Source of the DNA: Gemmatimonadota bacterium
GTDB taxonomy: Bacteria > Gemmatimonadota > Gemmatimonadetes > Gemmatimonadales > GWC2-71-9
DNA length: 64,000 bases
Direction: 5' to 3'
Assembly: GCA_003169895.1 (NCBI GenBank)
Contig: PNAE01000010.1
Location: 1 to 64,000 of the forward strand
The position numbers and the translations under genes are program-made. This document shows positions 10,452 through 20,176 of the stretch, piece by piece. The notes under the pieces are model-generated. The model made no database searches. It was not told where the DNA came from and saw only the letters and a program-made list of their open reading frames with translations. The number at the start of each line of letters is the position of its first letter. The stretch's first letter is position 1.

Positions 10452-11524
10452 CTGACGGCACGCTGGTCCCGGACGGCGGAATGCCCTGGCTCGATGCCAG
10501 CGGACCGCAGCCTCATCTGGTGTTGTCCACCCGGGTTCGGCTGGCGCGCAACGTCGCCGGACAGCCGTTCTGGGGCCGGAACACCCCCGAGCAGCGTGAG
10601 AGCATCGTGTCGACGGTGGCAGAGGCCGCGCGTGCGGTGCCGGCGCTCGCCGACGCGACACTATACCGCCTGGACGCGGTGCCGGTCGCGACGCGCCGGT
10701 GGCTGAACGAGCGCCAGCTGGTGTCGCGCGATCTGGCCGGCTTGGACGCGTCCGGGCGGGTGCGCAGCGGCGCGGCATTGCTCCTTGGCCGCTCCGCCAG
10801 CGCGATGATCAATGAGGAAGACCACGTGCGGCTCCAGGGGCTCCGATCCGGCTTCGCACTTGACGCAGCCTACGCCGGCACCGACCGTGTGGACCAGGAG
10901 CTCGGGGTACGGGTTTCCTTCGCCTTCCACCCCGAGTTTGGCTATCTTACGGCGTGTCCGACCAACGTCGGTACCGGCTTGCGCGCATCAGTTCTCATCC
11001 ACCTGCCGGGCCTGGTGCTGACCAAGGAAATCACCAAGGTCCTGCAGGGTCTGGCGCAGGTCGGACTGACCTATCGTGGGCTATTCGGCGAAGGCAGTGA
11101 CGTGCTCGGGCACTTGTTCCAGCTGTCCAACCAGACGACACTCGGGAAATCAGAGCCCGAGCTGCTGGATCACCTTGGCCGGATGGTGCGTCAGGTCATG
11201 GCATACGAGGAGCGGGCGCGGGAGGTCCTCCGTCGGGACGCGCCGGCGGCACTCGAGGACAAGGTCTGGCGGGCATGGGCGCTGTTACGGCACGCGCGCA
11301 CGCTGTCCTTCGATGAAACCGTGAATCTCCTGAGCGGCGTCCGGCTTGGCGTCGGAATGCGGATCCTGCCGGACGTCCCGCTCTATACGTTGAACCGGCT
11401 GCTGGTGCTGGCGCAGACGGCTCACGTGGCACAGGCGGCCGGCACGGGTCTCGACGACGAGGCATTGCCGGAGCACCGCGCCACCTTCGTGCGCCGGATG
11501 TTTGAGGGGGTAGATCGCCCATGA
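10448..11524 (+). CDS. mcsB: Protein-arginine kinase McsB
   Basis: A 358-aa phosphagen-kinase-fold enzyme that phosphorylates arginines on proteins, marking them for ClpC-ClpP. Visible signatures are the N-terminal nucleotide-binding STRVRLARN, the active-site loop NEEDHVRLQ and CPTNVGTGLRASV. The length matches Bacillus McsB. It overlaps clpC by 4 nt, so kinase and unfoldase are made together. The frame is open further upstream, but the ATG at 10448 overlapping the mcsA stop is clearly the start. Confidence 0.95.
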   Translation: MTDGTLVPDGGMPWLDASGPQPHLVLSTRVRLARNVAGQPFWGRNTPEQRESIVSTVAEAARAVPALADATLYRLDAVPVATRRWLNERQLVSRDLAGLDASGRVRSGAALLLGRSASAMINEEDHVRLQGLRSGFALDAAYAGTDRVDQELGVRVSFAFHPEFGYLTACPTNVGTGLRASVLIHLPGLVLTKEITKVLQGLAQVGLTYRGLFGEGSDVLGHLFQLSNQTTLGKSEPELLDHLGRMVRQVMAYEERAREVLRRDAPAALEDKVWRAWALLRHARTLSFDETVNLLSGVRLGVGMRILPDVPLYTLNRLLVLAQTAHVAQAAGTGLDDEALPEHRATFVRRMFEGVDRP

Positions 11525-14001
11525 ATGGTTACAACTTTACCGACCGCGTACGCAAAGTGTTGCAGATGGCGCGCGAGGAAGCTGCGCGCCTGCATCACGA
11601 GTACGTCGGCACCGAGCACATCCTGCTGGGACTCATCCGCGAAGGGGAGGGGGTCGCCGCCGCGGTGCTGACCAACCTGGGGGTCGAGCTCGAGGAGATC
11701 CAGCAAAAAATCGAGGAGACAGTCAAGAAGGGGAAGGCCGCCGCGGCTGCGGGGCCGGAACTGCCCTATACGTCACGCGCGAAGAAGGTGCTCGAGTTGG
11801 CGATGATGGAAGCGCGCGAGTTGAATCACTCCTACGTCGGCACGGAGCATCTGTTGCTCGGGTTGCTGCGTGAGGAAAAAGGCATCGCGGCACAGGTGCT
11901 CACCGACGCCGGCGTCACGCTGGAACAGTCCCGGGCCGAAACGTTGCGCCTGCTCGGCAGCGACCTGCCGCAGGGCCAGCCGAGTGGTGCCCCGGCCGCC
12001 AGCGGCCCGCAGGCCGTCCCGCCGAAGACCGAGAAGAAATCCAAGACGCCCGCGCTCGATCACTTCTGTCGCGACCTGACGGTGCTCGCCGCCGAGGGCG
12101 AGCTTGATCCCACGATCGGTCGCGCCAAGGAAATCGAGCGCGTGATGGAAATCCTCGCCCGGCGCAAGAAGAACAATCCGGTGCTGATCGGTGAGCCGGG
12201 CGTGGGCAAGACGGCGATCGTCGAGGGCCTCGCGCTGTTGATTGCCAACGGGCAATGCCCCGACGTGCTGCGCGACCATCGGGTCCTGTCGCTGGACATG
12301 GCCGCCGTCATTGCCGGAACGAAGTATCGCGGCCAGTTCGAGGAGCGTCTCAAGGCGGTGATGAACGAGATCGCGCAGAGCAAGAACGTGATCCTGTTCA
12401 TCGACGAATTGCACACGTTGGTCGGCGCGGGTGCCGCCGAAGGCGCGATCGACGCGTCCAACATGCTCAAGCCGGCGCTCGCGCGCGGGGAACTGCAATG
12501 CGTCGGCGCCTCGACCCTCAACGAGTATCGCAAGTACATCGAAAAGGATGGCGCGCTGGAACGGCGCTTCCAGACCGTCGTGGTCGATCCGCCGTCGGTC
12601 CTGGAGACGATCGAGATCCTCAAGGGTCTGCGCAAGAAATATGAGGATCATCATCGGGTCACCATTCCCGACGCCACCCTCAAGGTGGCCGCCGAGCTGG
12701 CGGACCGTTACATCACGGACCGGTTCCTGCCGGACAAGGCGATCGACGTCATCGACGAGGCGGGCGCACGCGCGCGGCTGGCATCACAGCATCCGCCTGC
12801 CGAAATCGGCGAGCTCAAGACGCAGCTGGAACTGGTGACCGCCGAAAAGGAAGAGTCGGTCCGCGACCAGAATTTCGAAAAGGCGGCGGCGCTGCGGGAT
12901 CGCGAACGCGACCTGCAGGCCCAAATCCGCCAGGTGCAGATCGAGTGGGAGGCCGAACGTCAGACCAAACGGCCGGTGATCGACGAAGAGGCAATCGCGT
13001 TCATCGTGGGCCGCTGGACCGGGATTCCGGTCACTCGCATTCAGGAGGCGGAAGCGTCGCGGCTCCTGCGCATGGAAGACGAGATTCACGTCTCCGTAAT
13101 CGGCCAGGACGAGGCGATCCATGCCGTATCGCGCGCCATCCGGCGGTCGCGTGCCGGGCTCAAGGACCCCAACCGTCCGATCGGATCGTTCATCTTCTCC
13201 GGACCCACCGGCGTGGGCAAGACCGAACTGGCGCGGGCACTGGCGCGGTTCCTGTTCAATGACCCCAGCGCGCTGATCCGGGTTGACATGTCCGAGTACA
13301 TGGAGAAGTTCTCGGTGTCGCGCCTGATCGGCGCACCGCCGGGCTACGTCGGGTACGAGGACTCCGGTACGCTGACCAAGGCGGTGCGCCGCAAGCCGTA
13401 CTCCGTTGTGCTGCTCGACGAGATCGAGAAGGCACACCCGGACGTATTCAATATCCTGCTGCAGGTACTCGACGAGGGCCACCTCACCGACAACTACGGC
13501 CGGGTGATTGACTTCAAGAACACCGTGGTCATCATGACCTCGAACGTGGGCGCGCGCGACATCCTGAAGGGGAGCTCGCTGGGGTTCCATGCCGGCGACG
13601 CGAAGCACACGTTCGAGAAGATGGCCGAGGTGGTCAAGGACGAGATCGGCAAGGTGTTCAACCCCGAGTTCCTCAACCGACTCGACGACGTAATCGTCTT
13701 CCATCCACTCACGCGCGAGCATATCGCGCTGATCGTCACCGTGCTGCTGCGCGATGTGACCCGTCGCGTGGGCGATGACGTCAAGCTGACGCAGGCGGCG
13801 CTGGACTTCCTGGTCGATCACGGCTTCGATCAGAACTACGGCGCCCGACCACTGCGTCGCGCCATCCAGCGCTATGTCGAGGACCCGCTCAGCGAGCGGA
13901 TCCTGAGCGGCGACTTCACGGCAGGCGACGAGATCGAGGTGGATGTCGCGCCCGAGCGAGACAAGCTGGTGTTCCGCGCCCTGACGGGTACCGGCGCCTG
14001 A
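11521..14001 (+). CDS. clpC: ATP-dependent Clp protease ATP-binding subunit ClpC
   Basis: An 826-aa AAA+ unfoldase. It has two Clp_N repeats (residues 1-150, each with YVGTEH), the first AAA module (Walker A GEPGVGKT near 222), a middle domain with a UVR motif ([18 protein letters not shown]) and the second AAA module (Walker A GPTGVGKT near 562, [14 protein letters not shown] sensor region). The UVR-containing middle domain distinguishes ClpC from ClpB. It is expected to dock on ClpP and degrade arginine-phosphorylated proteins. ATG overlaps the mcsB stop. Confidence 0.96.
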   Translation: MNGYNFTDRVRKVLQMAREEAARLHHEYVGTEHILLGLIREGEGVAAAVLTNLGVELEEIQQKIEETVKKGKAAAAAGPELPYTSRAKKVLELAMMEARELNHSYVGTEHLLLGLLREEKGIAAQVLTDAGVTLEQSRAETLRLLGSDLPQGQPSGAPAASGPQAVPPKTEKKSKTPALDHFCRDLTVLAAEGELDPTIGRAKEIERVMEILARRKKNNPVLIGEPGVGKTAIVEGLALLIANGQCPDVLRDHRVLSLDMAAVIAGTKYRGQFEERLKAVMNEIAQSKNVILFIDELHTLVGAGAAEGAIDASNMLKPALARGELQCVGASTLNEYRKYIEKDGALERRFQTVVVDPPSVLETIEILKGLRKKYEDHHRVTIPDATLKVAAELADRYITDRFLPDKAIDVIDEAGARARLASQHPPAEIGELKTQLELVTAEKEESVRDQNFEKAAALRDRERDLQAQIRQVQIEWEAERQTKRPVIDEEAIAFIVGRWTGIPVTRIQEAEASRLLRMEDEIHVSVIGQDEAIHAVSRAIRRSRAGLKDPNRPIGSFIFSGPTGVGKTELARALARFLFNDPSALIRVDMSEYMEKFSVSRLIGAPPGYVGYEDSGTLTKAVRRKPYSVVLLDEIEKAHPDVFNILLQVLDEGHLTDNYGRVIDFKNTVVIMTSNVGARDILKGSSLGFHAGDAKHTFEKMAEVVKDEIGKVFNPEFLNRLDDVIVFHPLTREHIALIVTVLLRDVTRRVGDDVKLTQAALDFLVDHGFDQNYGARPLRRAIQRYVEDPLSERILSGDFTAGDEIEVDVAPERDKLVFRALTGTGA

Positions 14002-14021
14002 CCACAGCTCGTCCGCACCCA

Positions 14022-16433
14022 GTGGCGTTCGTCCGGTCCTGGACCGCCGCAATTGGGCTCGGCGTCGCCGCCCAGCTCGCGGGCGTAGCCGCACCGCTCG
14101 CCGGGCAGAATCCTGCCACCGCTGGTGCGCCGCCCATCGACAGCATCACCGTCGAGGGCAACGCCCGCAACCAGGCCGACCAGATCGTGCTCGTATCGGG
14201 CCTCCTGCTCCACTCGACGCCGAGCTACCGCGACATCCAGAAGGTCATCGACAATCTGTACAATACGGGTCAGTTCGACGACGTCCGCGTCCAGCAGCGA
14301 GTCGTCACCGGCCATTTCGTCATCGCGATCGTCGTCAAGGAGCGCCCGTTACTCCTCGACTGGACGATCACCGGCGTGGCGAAGCTGCCCCGCCACGAGA
14401 TCGAAGACTTCGTCCGGCTGGTGAAGGCCCGGCCGATCGACCGCGCGGCAGTGGCTCACGCCCGGTTCCAGATCGACTCGACGTACCGCAAGGCCGGCTA
14501 CTACACCGCGCACACCACGGTGTCGGAAACGGCGAGCAAGGAGGGCGTCAAGCTCGCCTTCGACGTGACCGAGGGCGGTCGGGTGACGATCTCACAGGTC
14601 GAGATCCAGGGCAACGATCACTTCAATGCCGCCCAACTCGTCAAGGTGATGGACTCCAAGCCGGAGGGATTCCTCTGGTTTCGGTCCGGTGAGTATGATG
14701 AGCGCAAGGTCGATCGCGACATCCGCGATCACTTGCCGGCGTGGTACGGGCAGCATGGCCTGATCGACATGCAGGTCACCAAGGACACGCTGGTCGCCGA
14801 CGAGAGCACCGGCAAGGCGACCCTGAGGATGACCCTCGAGGAAGGCCAGGTCTACCGGGTCGGCACCATCAGTATTTTCGGGAATCGTCGCTTTTCTGCC
14901 GAGGAGCTGGGCGCGCTGATTCCGTTCGGCACTCCGGACGCGATCGGTAGCGGCAAGACGATTGGCGGCATGTTCGACCGCACGGCATGGGAAAACGCCA
15001 CGACCAAGGCCGGCGAGTTGTACGCCAACAACGGGTACATCGGCGGCAACATTATCACGGCCGAGCAATCGCGGCGGACACTGCCCGACGGCACGCCGGT
15101 ACTCGACCTGCGCTGGCGCGTCGTGGAGGGCCAGCCGGCGACGATCAACAAGATCAACATCGTCGGCAACGAGGTCACCCACGAGCGGATCATCCGCGAA
15201 GCCATCGTGCTCCTGCCGGGTGAACTCTTCAATCGCGAACGGCTGATCCGCTCGTACCAGAACATCGCCAACCTCGGCTTCTTCCAGCAGCCGATGCCGA
15301 ACCCGGACATGAGCGCGGCGCCCAACGGCGTCGATGTCGACATCACGTTCCGGGTCGAGGAGAAGCACACCGGCAACATCAACTTCGGGGCGTCGGTGGG
15401 GCAGGGCACTGGACTCGGCGGGTTCCTCGGGCTCGAGGAGCCCAACCTGTTCGGGCGCGGCAAGCATGGCAAGCTGCAGTGGCAGTTTGGCCAGAATATC
15501 ACCGATTTCCAGCTGAGTTACACCGATCCCACGCTGTTCGACAGCCGGATGTCCGGAACCGCGACACTGTACGATTCGCAGTTACGCTACGTGGTCGGCG
15601 ACCTCGGCCAGCAGCATTCGACGGGCGGGTCGTTGCAGGTCGGGTTGCCGTTCCTCGGGTCGCGCTATTCCCGGGTGTTTGCCAGCTACGGCCTGCAGCA
15701 CATCCGGTACTCCGGCGGGTCCGCCGACCTTCAGTCCGCCTTCCAGTGCGCCCCGTGTACCCGGTCGACGCTCGGCGTCTCGTTCCTGCGTGACACTCGC
15801 ATCGGGCTGCCATTCCCGGTGGCCGGCAACATGCTGACTGTGAGCGCCGAGCAGAATGGCGGACTGATCGGCGGCGACGCCAACTACCAGAAGCTCAACT
15901 TCGACACGCGCTGGTTTGCGCCGCTGGGTACCATGGGCAGTGGCAAGCGTGGATCGGTTGGTGGCGGCGTGCAGTTCACGCTGGGAATCACCGCCAAGTC
16001 GGGGTTCATCTTCGGCAACACCGGCAACTTCTTCACCGAGCTGTACAGCATGGGCGGCGTGCAGTACGGCATTCCGCTCCGCGGATACGACGAGTTCTCG
16101 ATCACCCCGAACGGATTCAATCCCAACGCGTCGTCGACGAGCGCCTCGCAATCGTCCTTCGGCAAGGCCTACGCATCGTTCACAACGGAGGCGGGCGCCC
16201 GGTTGTCCCAGGCGATCTACGTCGACGCGTTCTTCGACGCCGGCAACGTCTACCGCACCGTGAGCCAGTACAATCCGACCCGCCTGTTCCGCGGCGTCGG
16301 CATCGGTGCCGCATTAGTTTCTCCGCTGGGCCCGATCGGCGTCGATCTGGGCTATGGACTCGACCGGACCGACCTCCTCGGCCATCCCGCACCGGGGTGG
16401 AAGGTGCACTTCCGGCTGGGCAACTTCTTCTGA
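14022..16433 (+). CDS. bamA: Outer membrane protein assembly factor BamA
   Basis: An 803-aa Omp85 protein with a GTG start and a signal peptide (MAFVRSWTAAIGLGVAAQLA...). Five POTRA repeats lie in roughly residues 40-440, followed by a 16-strand barrel domain. The last residue is Phe (VHFRLGNFF), the usual outer-membrane beta-signal. BamA inserts beta-barrel proteins into the outer membrane. The following chaperone gene is the standard neighbour. Confidence 0.95.
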   Translation: MAFVRSWTAAIGLGVAAQLAGVAAPLAGQNPATAGAPPIDSITVEGNARNQADQIVLVSGLLLHSTPSYRDIQKVIDNLYNTGQFDDVRVQQRVVTGHFVIAIVVKERPLLLDWTITGVAKLPRHEIEDFVRLVKARPIDRAAVAHARFQIDSTYRKAGYYTAHTTVSETASKEGVKLAFDVTEGGRVTISQVEIQGNDHFNAAQLVKVMDSKPEGFLWFRSGEYDERKVDRDIRDHLPAWYGQHGLIDMQVTKDTLVADESTGKATLRMTLEEGQVYRVGTISIFGNRRFSAEELGALIPFGTPDAIGSGKTIGGMFDRTAWENATTKAGELYANNGYIGGNIITAEQSRRTLPDGTPVLDLRWRVVEGQPATINKINIVGNEVTHERIIREAIVLLPGELFNRERLIRSYQNIANLGFFQQPMPNPDMSAAPNGVDVDITFRVEEKHTGNINFGASVGQGTGLGGFLGLEEPNLFGRGKHGKLQWQFGQNITDFQLSYTDPTLFDSRMSGTATLYDSQLRYVVGDLGQQHSTGGSLQVGLPFLGSRYSRVFASYGLQHIRYSGGSADLQSAFQCAPCTRSTLGVSFLRDTRIGLPFPVAGNMLTVSAEQNGGLIGGDANYQKLNFDTRWFAPLGTMGSGKRGSVGGGVQFTLGITAKSGFIFGNTGNFFTELYSMGGVQYGIPLRGYDEFSITPNGFNPNASSTSASQSSFGKAYASFTTEAGARLSQAIYVDAFFDAGNVYRTVSQYNPTRLFRGVGIGAALVSPLGPIGVDLGYGLDRTDLLGHPAPGWKVHFRLGNFF

Positions 16434-16478
16434 TTGGCCACGACGGCCGCCACCACCGGTTACGACAAGGATCGCACG

Positions 16479-17102
16479 ATGATGCGTCGAGACGTTCTGA
16501 TGATGACCGCCGCTGCTGCGGCGCTGCTGCTCGCCCCCGGAATAGCGCACGCGCAGGGTTCTCCATGTGCCTTGGGTAAGGTCGCCATCGTGCAGGGTGC
16601 CAAGATCCTCAACAGCATGCCGAAGTACATCCAGGCAGAATCGCTGCTCGTAAAGGACCAGGACGCGTACAAGGTCGAGATCGCCAAGCTGCAAGGGGCG
16701 CTCGACTCCGCCGGCGCCCAGTTCCAGGACAAGTCTGCGTTGCTGTCGGCTACCGCCAAGGCGGCCGAGACCAAGAAGCTCCAGGACCAGTACCTGCAAT
16801 TGCAACAGCACACGGCCGAGCTGGAGCAGAAGTTCGCGCAGCAGCGCGCGGAGCTGACGGGGCCGATCGAGCAACGGGTCCAGGATGTGATCGACGGCAT
16901 GCGCGCCGAGTACGGCTGCGCCATCATCTTCGACGCCAACGCGCAGGGCGGCAACATCGCCTCGGTCGACAAGTCGATCGATCTCACCCAGCGGGTGATC
17001 GACCGCCTCAAGGCAGCCGGCGACACGCCGCCCGCGCCGCCTACCACGAAGGTACCGACGGGCATCAAGCCGCCGGCTGCCTCGACGCCGCGCAAGCCCT
17101 GA
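16479..17102 (+). CDS. skp: OmpH/Skp family periplasmic chaperone
   Basis: A 207-aa protein with a clear signal peptide (MMRRDVLMMTAAAAALLLAP, cleavage after AHA) and then a GKVAIVQGAKILNSMPKY strand typical of OmpH, followed by long coiled-coil helices (about 60-150). It would hold unfolded outer-membrane proteins for BamA. ATG 16479 (or 16482) is chosen because AAGGA lies 8 nt upstream; the longer TTG start at 16434 would leave no proper signal peptide. The C-terminus is Pro/Thr-rich. Confidence 0.9.
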   Translation: MMRRDVLMMTAAAAALLLAPGIAHAQGSPCALGKVAIVQGAKILNSMPKYIQAESLLVKDQDAYKVEIAKLQGALDSAGAQFQDKSALLSATAKAAETKKLQDQYLQLQQHTAELEQKFAQQRAELTGPIEQRVQDVIDGMRAEYGCAIIFDANAQGGNIASVDKSIDLTQRVIDRLKAAGDTPPAPPTTKVPTGIKPPAASTPRKP

Positions 17103-17107
17103 GTTCA

Positions 17108-18136
17108 GTGGTGGCTGATCCATTGACAGCACAGGCGGTCGCCGACCTTGTCGGCGGCCGCTTGTCCGGTCCGGGGGACGTCGTGCTGCGCCGCGTACGG
17201 TCGCTTGACCTGGCGGGCGCCGACGCACTCGCCATGTGCACCGGGCGCAAGTACGCCGCCGCGATGGCGGAATCGCGGGCCGGCGCCGTACTGGTTCCCG
17301 CCGCGCTCGCGGCGGCGGGGGGACCGGCCACCCGGATTGTGGTGGCGGACCCGCCGCGCGCGATGTTCGTTGCCGCCCGCGCGCTGCATCCGGAACCGCC
17401 GACTGCGCCGGCGATCGCCCCGACCGCGCAGATCGGGCGTGGTGTTCAGCTGGGTGAGGATGTGTCGATCGGGGCGTGCAGCGTGATCGGCGACGGCGCG
17501 CGAATAGGGGCCCGCGCCCGGATTGGCGCGCACGTCGTCGTCGGCGACGGCGTTGCCCTCGGTGACGACGTCCGGCTCGATCCCCACGTCGTCGTGTACG
17601 CCGGCGCGACGCTCGGAGACCGGGTGTGGTGCAAGGCCGCGGCGGTGATCGGCGGGGCCGGCTTCGGTTTCGCGCCGGATGGGTCGGGACATACCCGGAT
17701 TCCGCACGTGGGCGGCTGCATCCTGGATGACGACGTCGAGGTTGGCTCGCACAGCTGCATCGACCGAGGTTCCCTGGATGATACGCGAATCGGTCGCGGC
17801 ACCAAGATCGACAACCACGTGCACATCGCGCACAATGTGCATATCGGAGCGGACTGCCTGATCATGGCGTGTGTCGGTATCGCCGGCAGCGCCGTGCTTG
17901 GCAATCGTGTGGTACTCGCCGGGCAGGTCGGAGTAGTCGATCACATCGTGCTGGGTGACGACGTCACGGTCGGTGCCCGGGGCGCGGTGATGTCGAACCT
18001 TGCCGACGGCTCCGTCGTGATCGGGTCGCCGGCGCGTCCGCACCGGGAGTACCTGCGTGCGATCGCCACGATGTACAAGCTGGCGCCGCACGGCAACACC
18101 CTGGAATCGTTGGCCAAGGAGCGCGAGGATGCCTAG
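17108..18136 (+). CDS. lpxD: UDP-3-O-acylglucosamine N-acyltransferase LpxD
   Basis: A 342-aa left-handed beta-helix acyltransferase that adds the second (N-linked) acyl chain in lipid A synthesis. An N-terminal uridine-binding domain (1-105) precedes hexapeptide repeats; GFGFAPD and the catalytic His region KIDNHVHIAHNVHIG are visible. It has a GTG start 6 nt after skp. It overlaps lpxC-fabZ by 8 nt. Confidence 0.95.
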   Translation: MVADPLTAQAVADLVGGRLSGPGDVVLRRVRSLDLAGADALAMCTGRKYAAAMAESRAGAVLVPAALAAAGGPATRIVVADPPRAMFVAARALHPEPPTAPAIAPTAQIGRGVQLGEDVSIGACSVIGDGARIGARARIGAHVVVGDGVALGDDVRLDPHVVVYAGATLGDRVWCKAAAVIGGAGFGFAPDGSGHTRIPHVGGCILDDDVEVGSHSCIDRGSLDDTRIGRGTKIDNHVHIAHNVHIGADCLIMACVGIAGSAVLGNRVVLAGQVGVVDHIVLGDDVTVGARGAVMSNLADGSVVIGSPARPHREYLRAIATMYKLAPHGNTLESLAKEREDA

Positions 18137-19403
18137 GCGCACGCTTGCCGGCACCGAGGAGTTACGGGGCATTGGCTTGCACACCGGTGCGTGCAGCGTG
18201 GTGCGTCTGAGCCCGGCTCCGCCCGGGTCCGGCATCGTGTTCCGGCGCAGCGACCTGCCGGGCGAGCCGGTGATCCGCGCCAGCATCAGCCAGGTCGAGG
18301 CCACGGAGCGGCGCACCGGTCTGGCCAACGGTCCCGCCACGGTCGATACGGTCGAGCACCTGCTCGCCGCAGCGCACGCCTGGCATCTCGACGATGTGCT
18401 GATCGTGATTGAGGGCCCGGAACCACCGATGCTCGATGGTTCGTTCCTCCCGTGGTTCGAGGCATTCGAGCGAGCCGGCATTGCCGAGCACGAAGGCGAT
18501 CCGGCGGTGCTGCGCGTTACCACGCCGTTCACGGTGCAGGAGGGCGACGCCAGTTACATCGCTGCGCCGGGCAAGGGCCTGCAGCTCACTGCGACGATTC
18601 AATGGGACAACCCGATCATCGGGCGGCAGTCGGCAAGCTTCATGGTGACGCCCGACGTATTCAAGCACGACATCGCGCCCGCCCGGACATTCGGGTTCAT
18701 CGATGAAGTCGAGGGACTGCAGCAGCGCGGCCTGCTCAAGGGTGCGTCGCCGGAGATGGCCGTGGTCCTTTCCGACACCGGTCTCGCGTCAGGCTCGCTG
18801 CGCTGGCCCGATGAATTCGTCCGCCACAAGCTCGGCGACATTCTTGGCGACCTCGCCTTGCTCGGCGCGCGCATCGAAGGGCGCATCATCGCCGAACGGC
18901 CGAGTCACCAGGGCAATATCGCCCTGGCACGCGCGCTGGCCCGCCAGGGGCACCGCACTGATCCTTCCCGGATGGATATCGCCAGCATCCAACGGGTGCT
19001 GCCGCACCGCTATCCATTCCTGCTGGTAGACCGGATCGTCGAGATCGAGCCGGGCGTGCGGATCGTCGGCATCAAGAACGTCACGATCAACGAGCCGTTC
19101 TTTCAAGGGCATTTTCCCGGCCACCCGATCATGCCCGGGGTGTTGATCGTCGAGGCGATGGCCCAGGTCGGCGGGATGCTGCTGATGGGCAGCGTCGACA
19201 ATCCGGACTCGAAGGTCGTGTACTTTACCGGACTTGACGGCGTACGCTTCCGCCGGCCGGTCCTGCCGGGCGATCAGCTCCGATTCGAGATCGAGGTGGT
19301 GCAGGTGCGCGGCCGGACGTTCCGCACGCGCGGCCAGGCCTTCGTCGACGGTCAGGTGGTCTGCGAGGTAGAGAACATGATGGCAAGGATGGTGGATCGA
19401 TGA
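18129..19403 (+). CDS. lpxC: LpxC-FabZ bifunctional fusion protein
   Basis: A 424-aa bifunctional enzyme. Residues 1-275 are LpxC, the zinc-dependent UDP-3-O-acyl-GlcNAc deacetylase that commits flux to lipid A; the metal ligands appear in TVEHLLAA and FVRHKLGDILGD, and the general-base His in PSHQGN. Residues 285-424 are FabZ, the beta-hydroxyacyl-ACP dehydratase of fatty acid synthesis, with LPHRYPFLLVDRI and GHFPGHPIMPGVLIVEAMAQ. The fusion is known from Bacteroidetes and some other diderms. It couples use of hydroxyacyl chains for lipid A and phospholipids. ATG 18129 lies inside the end of lpxD. Confidence 0.95.
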   Translation: MPRRTLAGTEELRGIGLHTGACSVVRLSPAPPGSGIVFRRSDLPGEPVIRASISQVEATERRTGLANGPATVDTVEHLLAAAHAWHLDDVLIVIEGPEPPMLDGSFLPWFEAFERAGIAEHEGDPAVLRVTTPFTVQEGDASYIAAPGKGLQLTATIQWDNPIIGRQSASFMVTPDVFKHDIAPARTFGFIDEVEGLQQRGLLKGASPEMAVVLSDTGLASGSLRWPDEFVRHKLGDILGDLALLGARIEGRIIAERPSHQGNIALARALARQGHRTDPSRMDIASIQRVLPHRYPFLLVDRIVEIEPGVRIVGIKNVTINEPFFQGHFPGHPIMPGVLIVEAMAQVGGMLLMGSVDNPDSKVVYFTGLDGVRFRRPVLPGDQLRFEIEVVQVRGRTFRTRGQAFVDGQVVCEVENMMARMVDR

Positions 19404-20176
19404 GCCAGCGCATCCATGCCACGGCACTGATCGATTCCTCCGCGAGCATCGCGGACGAGGTGGACATCGGACCGTTCGCGATTGTCGGGCCCGATGTCAC
19501 TGTCGGGCGCGGCTGCCACATCGCCGCGCGCGTCACCCTCGAGCAGAATGTCCGGCTCGGCGACAGAGTTCACGTCGGCACCGGGTCGATTCTTGGCGGG
19601 CCGCCGCAGGACCTCAAGTATGCCGGTGAGCCGACGTGGGTCGACATCGGCGAAGGCACCCGCATCCGCGAGTTCACCACGATCAACCGGGCCACCGATC
19701 CGTCACGGCCGACCGCAGTCGGTCGCGACTGCTTCATCATGACGTATGTCCATCTGGCGCACGATTGCCACGTCGGCGATGGCGTGATCATGGCCAACGG
19801 GACGCAGCTGGCCGGGCACGTCACCGTGGAGGACTATGTGGTCATCTCGGGATTGGTTGCCGTACATCAGTTCACCCGGATCGGCGAGTACGCCTTCATC
19901 GGCGGCATGACGCGCGTGAGCCAGGATATCCCGCCGTTTGTGAAGGCGGTCGGCAACCCGGTCGAGCTTTACGGGCTCAATACCATCGGTCTGCAGCGGC
20001 ACAATTTTCCGGCCGCAACGGTCGCGACGCTCAAGCGGGCCTATCGGCTGTGCTTCAATTCCGACCTCAATCTCGGCCAGGCGCTCGAACGGGTGCGGAC
20101 CGATCTGCCTGCGACACCCGAGGTCGACCGGTTCCTGGACTTCGTCTCGTCGTCGCAGCGCGGCGTCCCCGCGTGA
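19400..20176 (+). CDS. lpxA: UDP-N-acetylglucosamine acyltransferase LpxA
   Basis: A 258-aa hexapeptide-repeat enzyme, first step of lipid A synthesis. The active-site His lies in YVHLAHDCHVGD, and the ends IHATALID and GLQRHNFP (LpxA C-terminal helix start) are typical. ATGA overlaps with lpxC-fabZ and the next gene show one translational unit. Confidence 0.96.
   Translation: MSQRIHATALIDSSASIADEVDIGPFAIVGPDVTVGRGCHIAARVTLEQNVRLGDRVHVGTGSILGGPPQDLKYAGEPTWVDIGEGTRIREFTTINRATDPSRPTAVGRDCFIMTYVHLAHDCHVGDGVIMANGTQLAGHVTVEDYVVISGLVAVHQFTRIGEYAFIGGMTRVSQDIPPFVKAVGNPVELYGLNTIGLQRHNFPAATVATLKRAYRLCFNSDLNLGQALERVRTDLPATPEVDRFLDFVSSSQRGVPA

Noticed and set aside
12784-14094. Long leftward open frame inside clpC
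   Set aside because: It is a shadow of clpC on the opposite strand in GC-rich DNA; the composition is Arg/Asp/Val-biased and no domain is seen. The same applies to 6312-8063 and 28748-30445.
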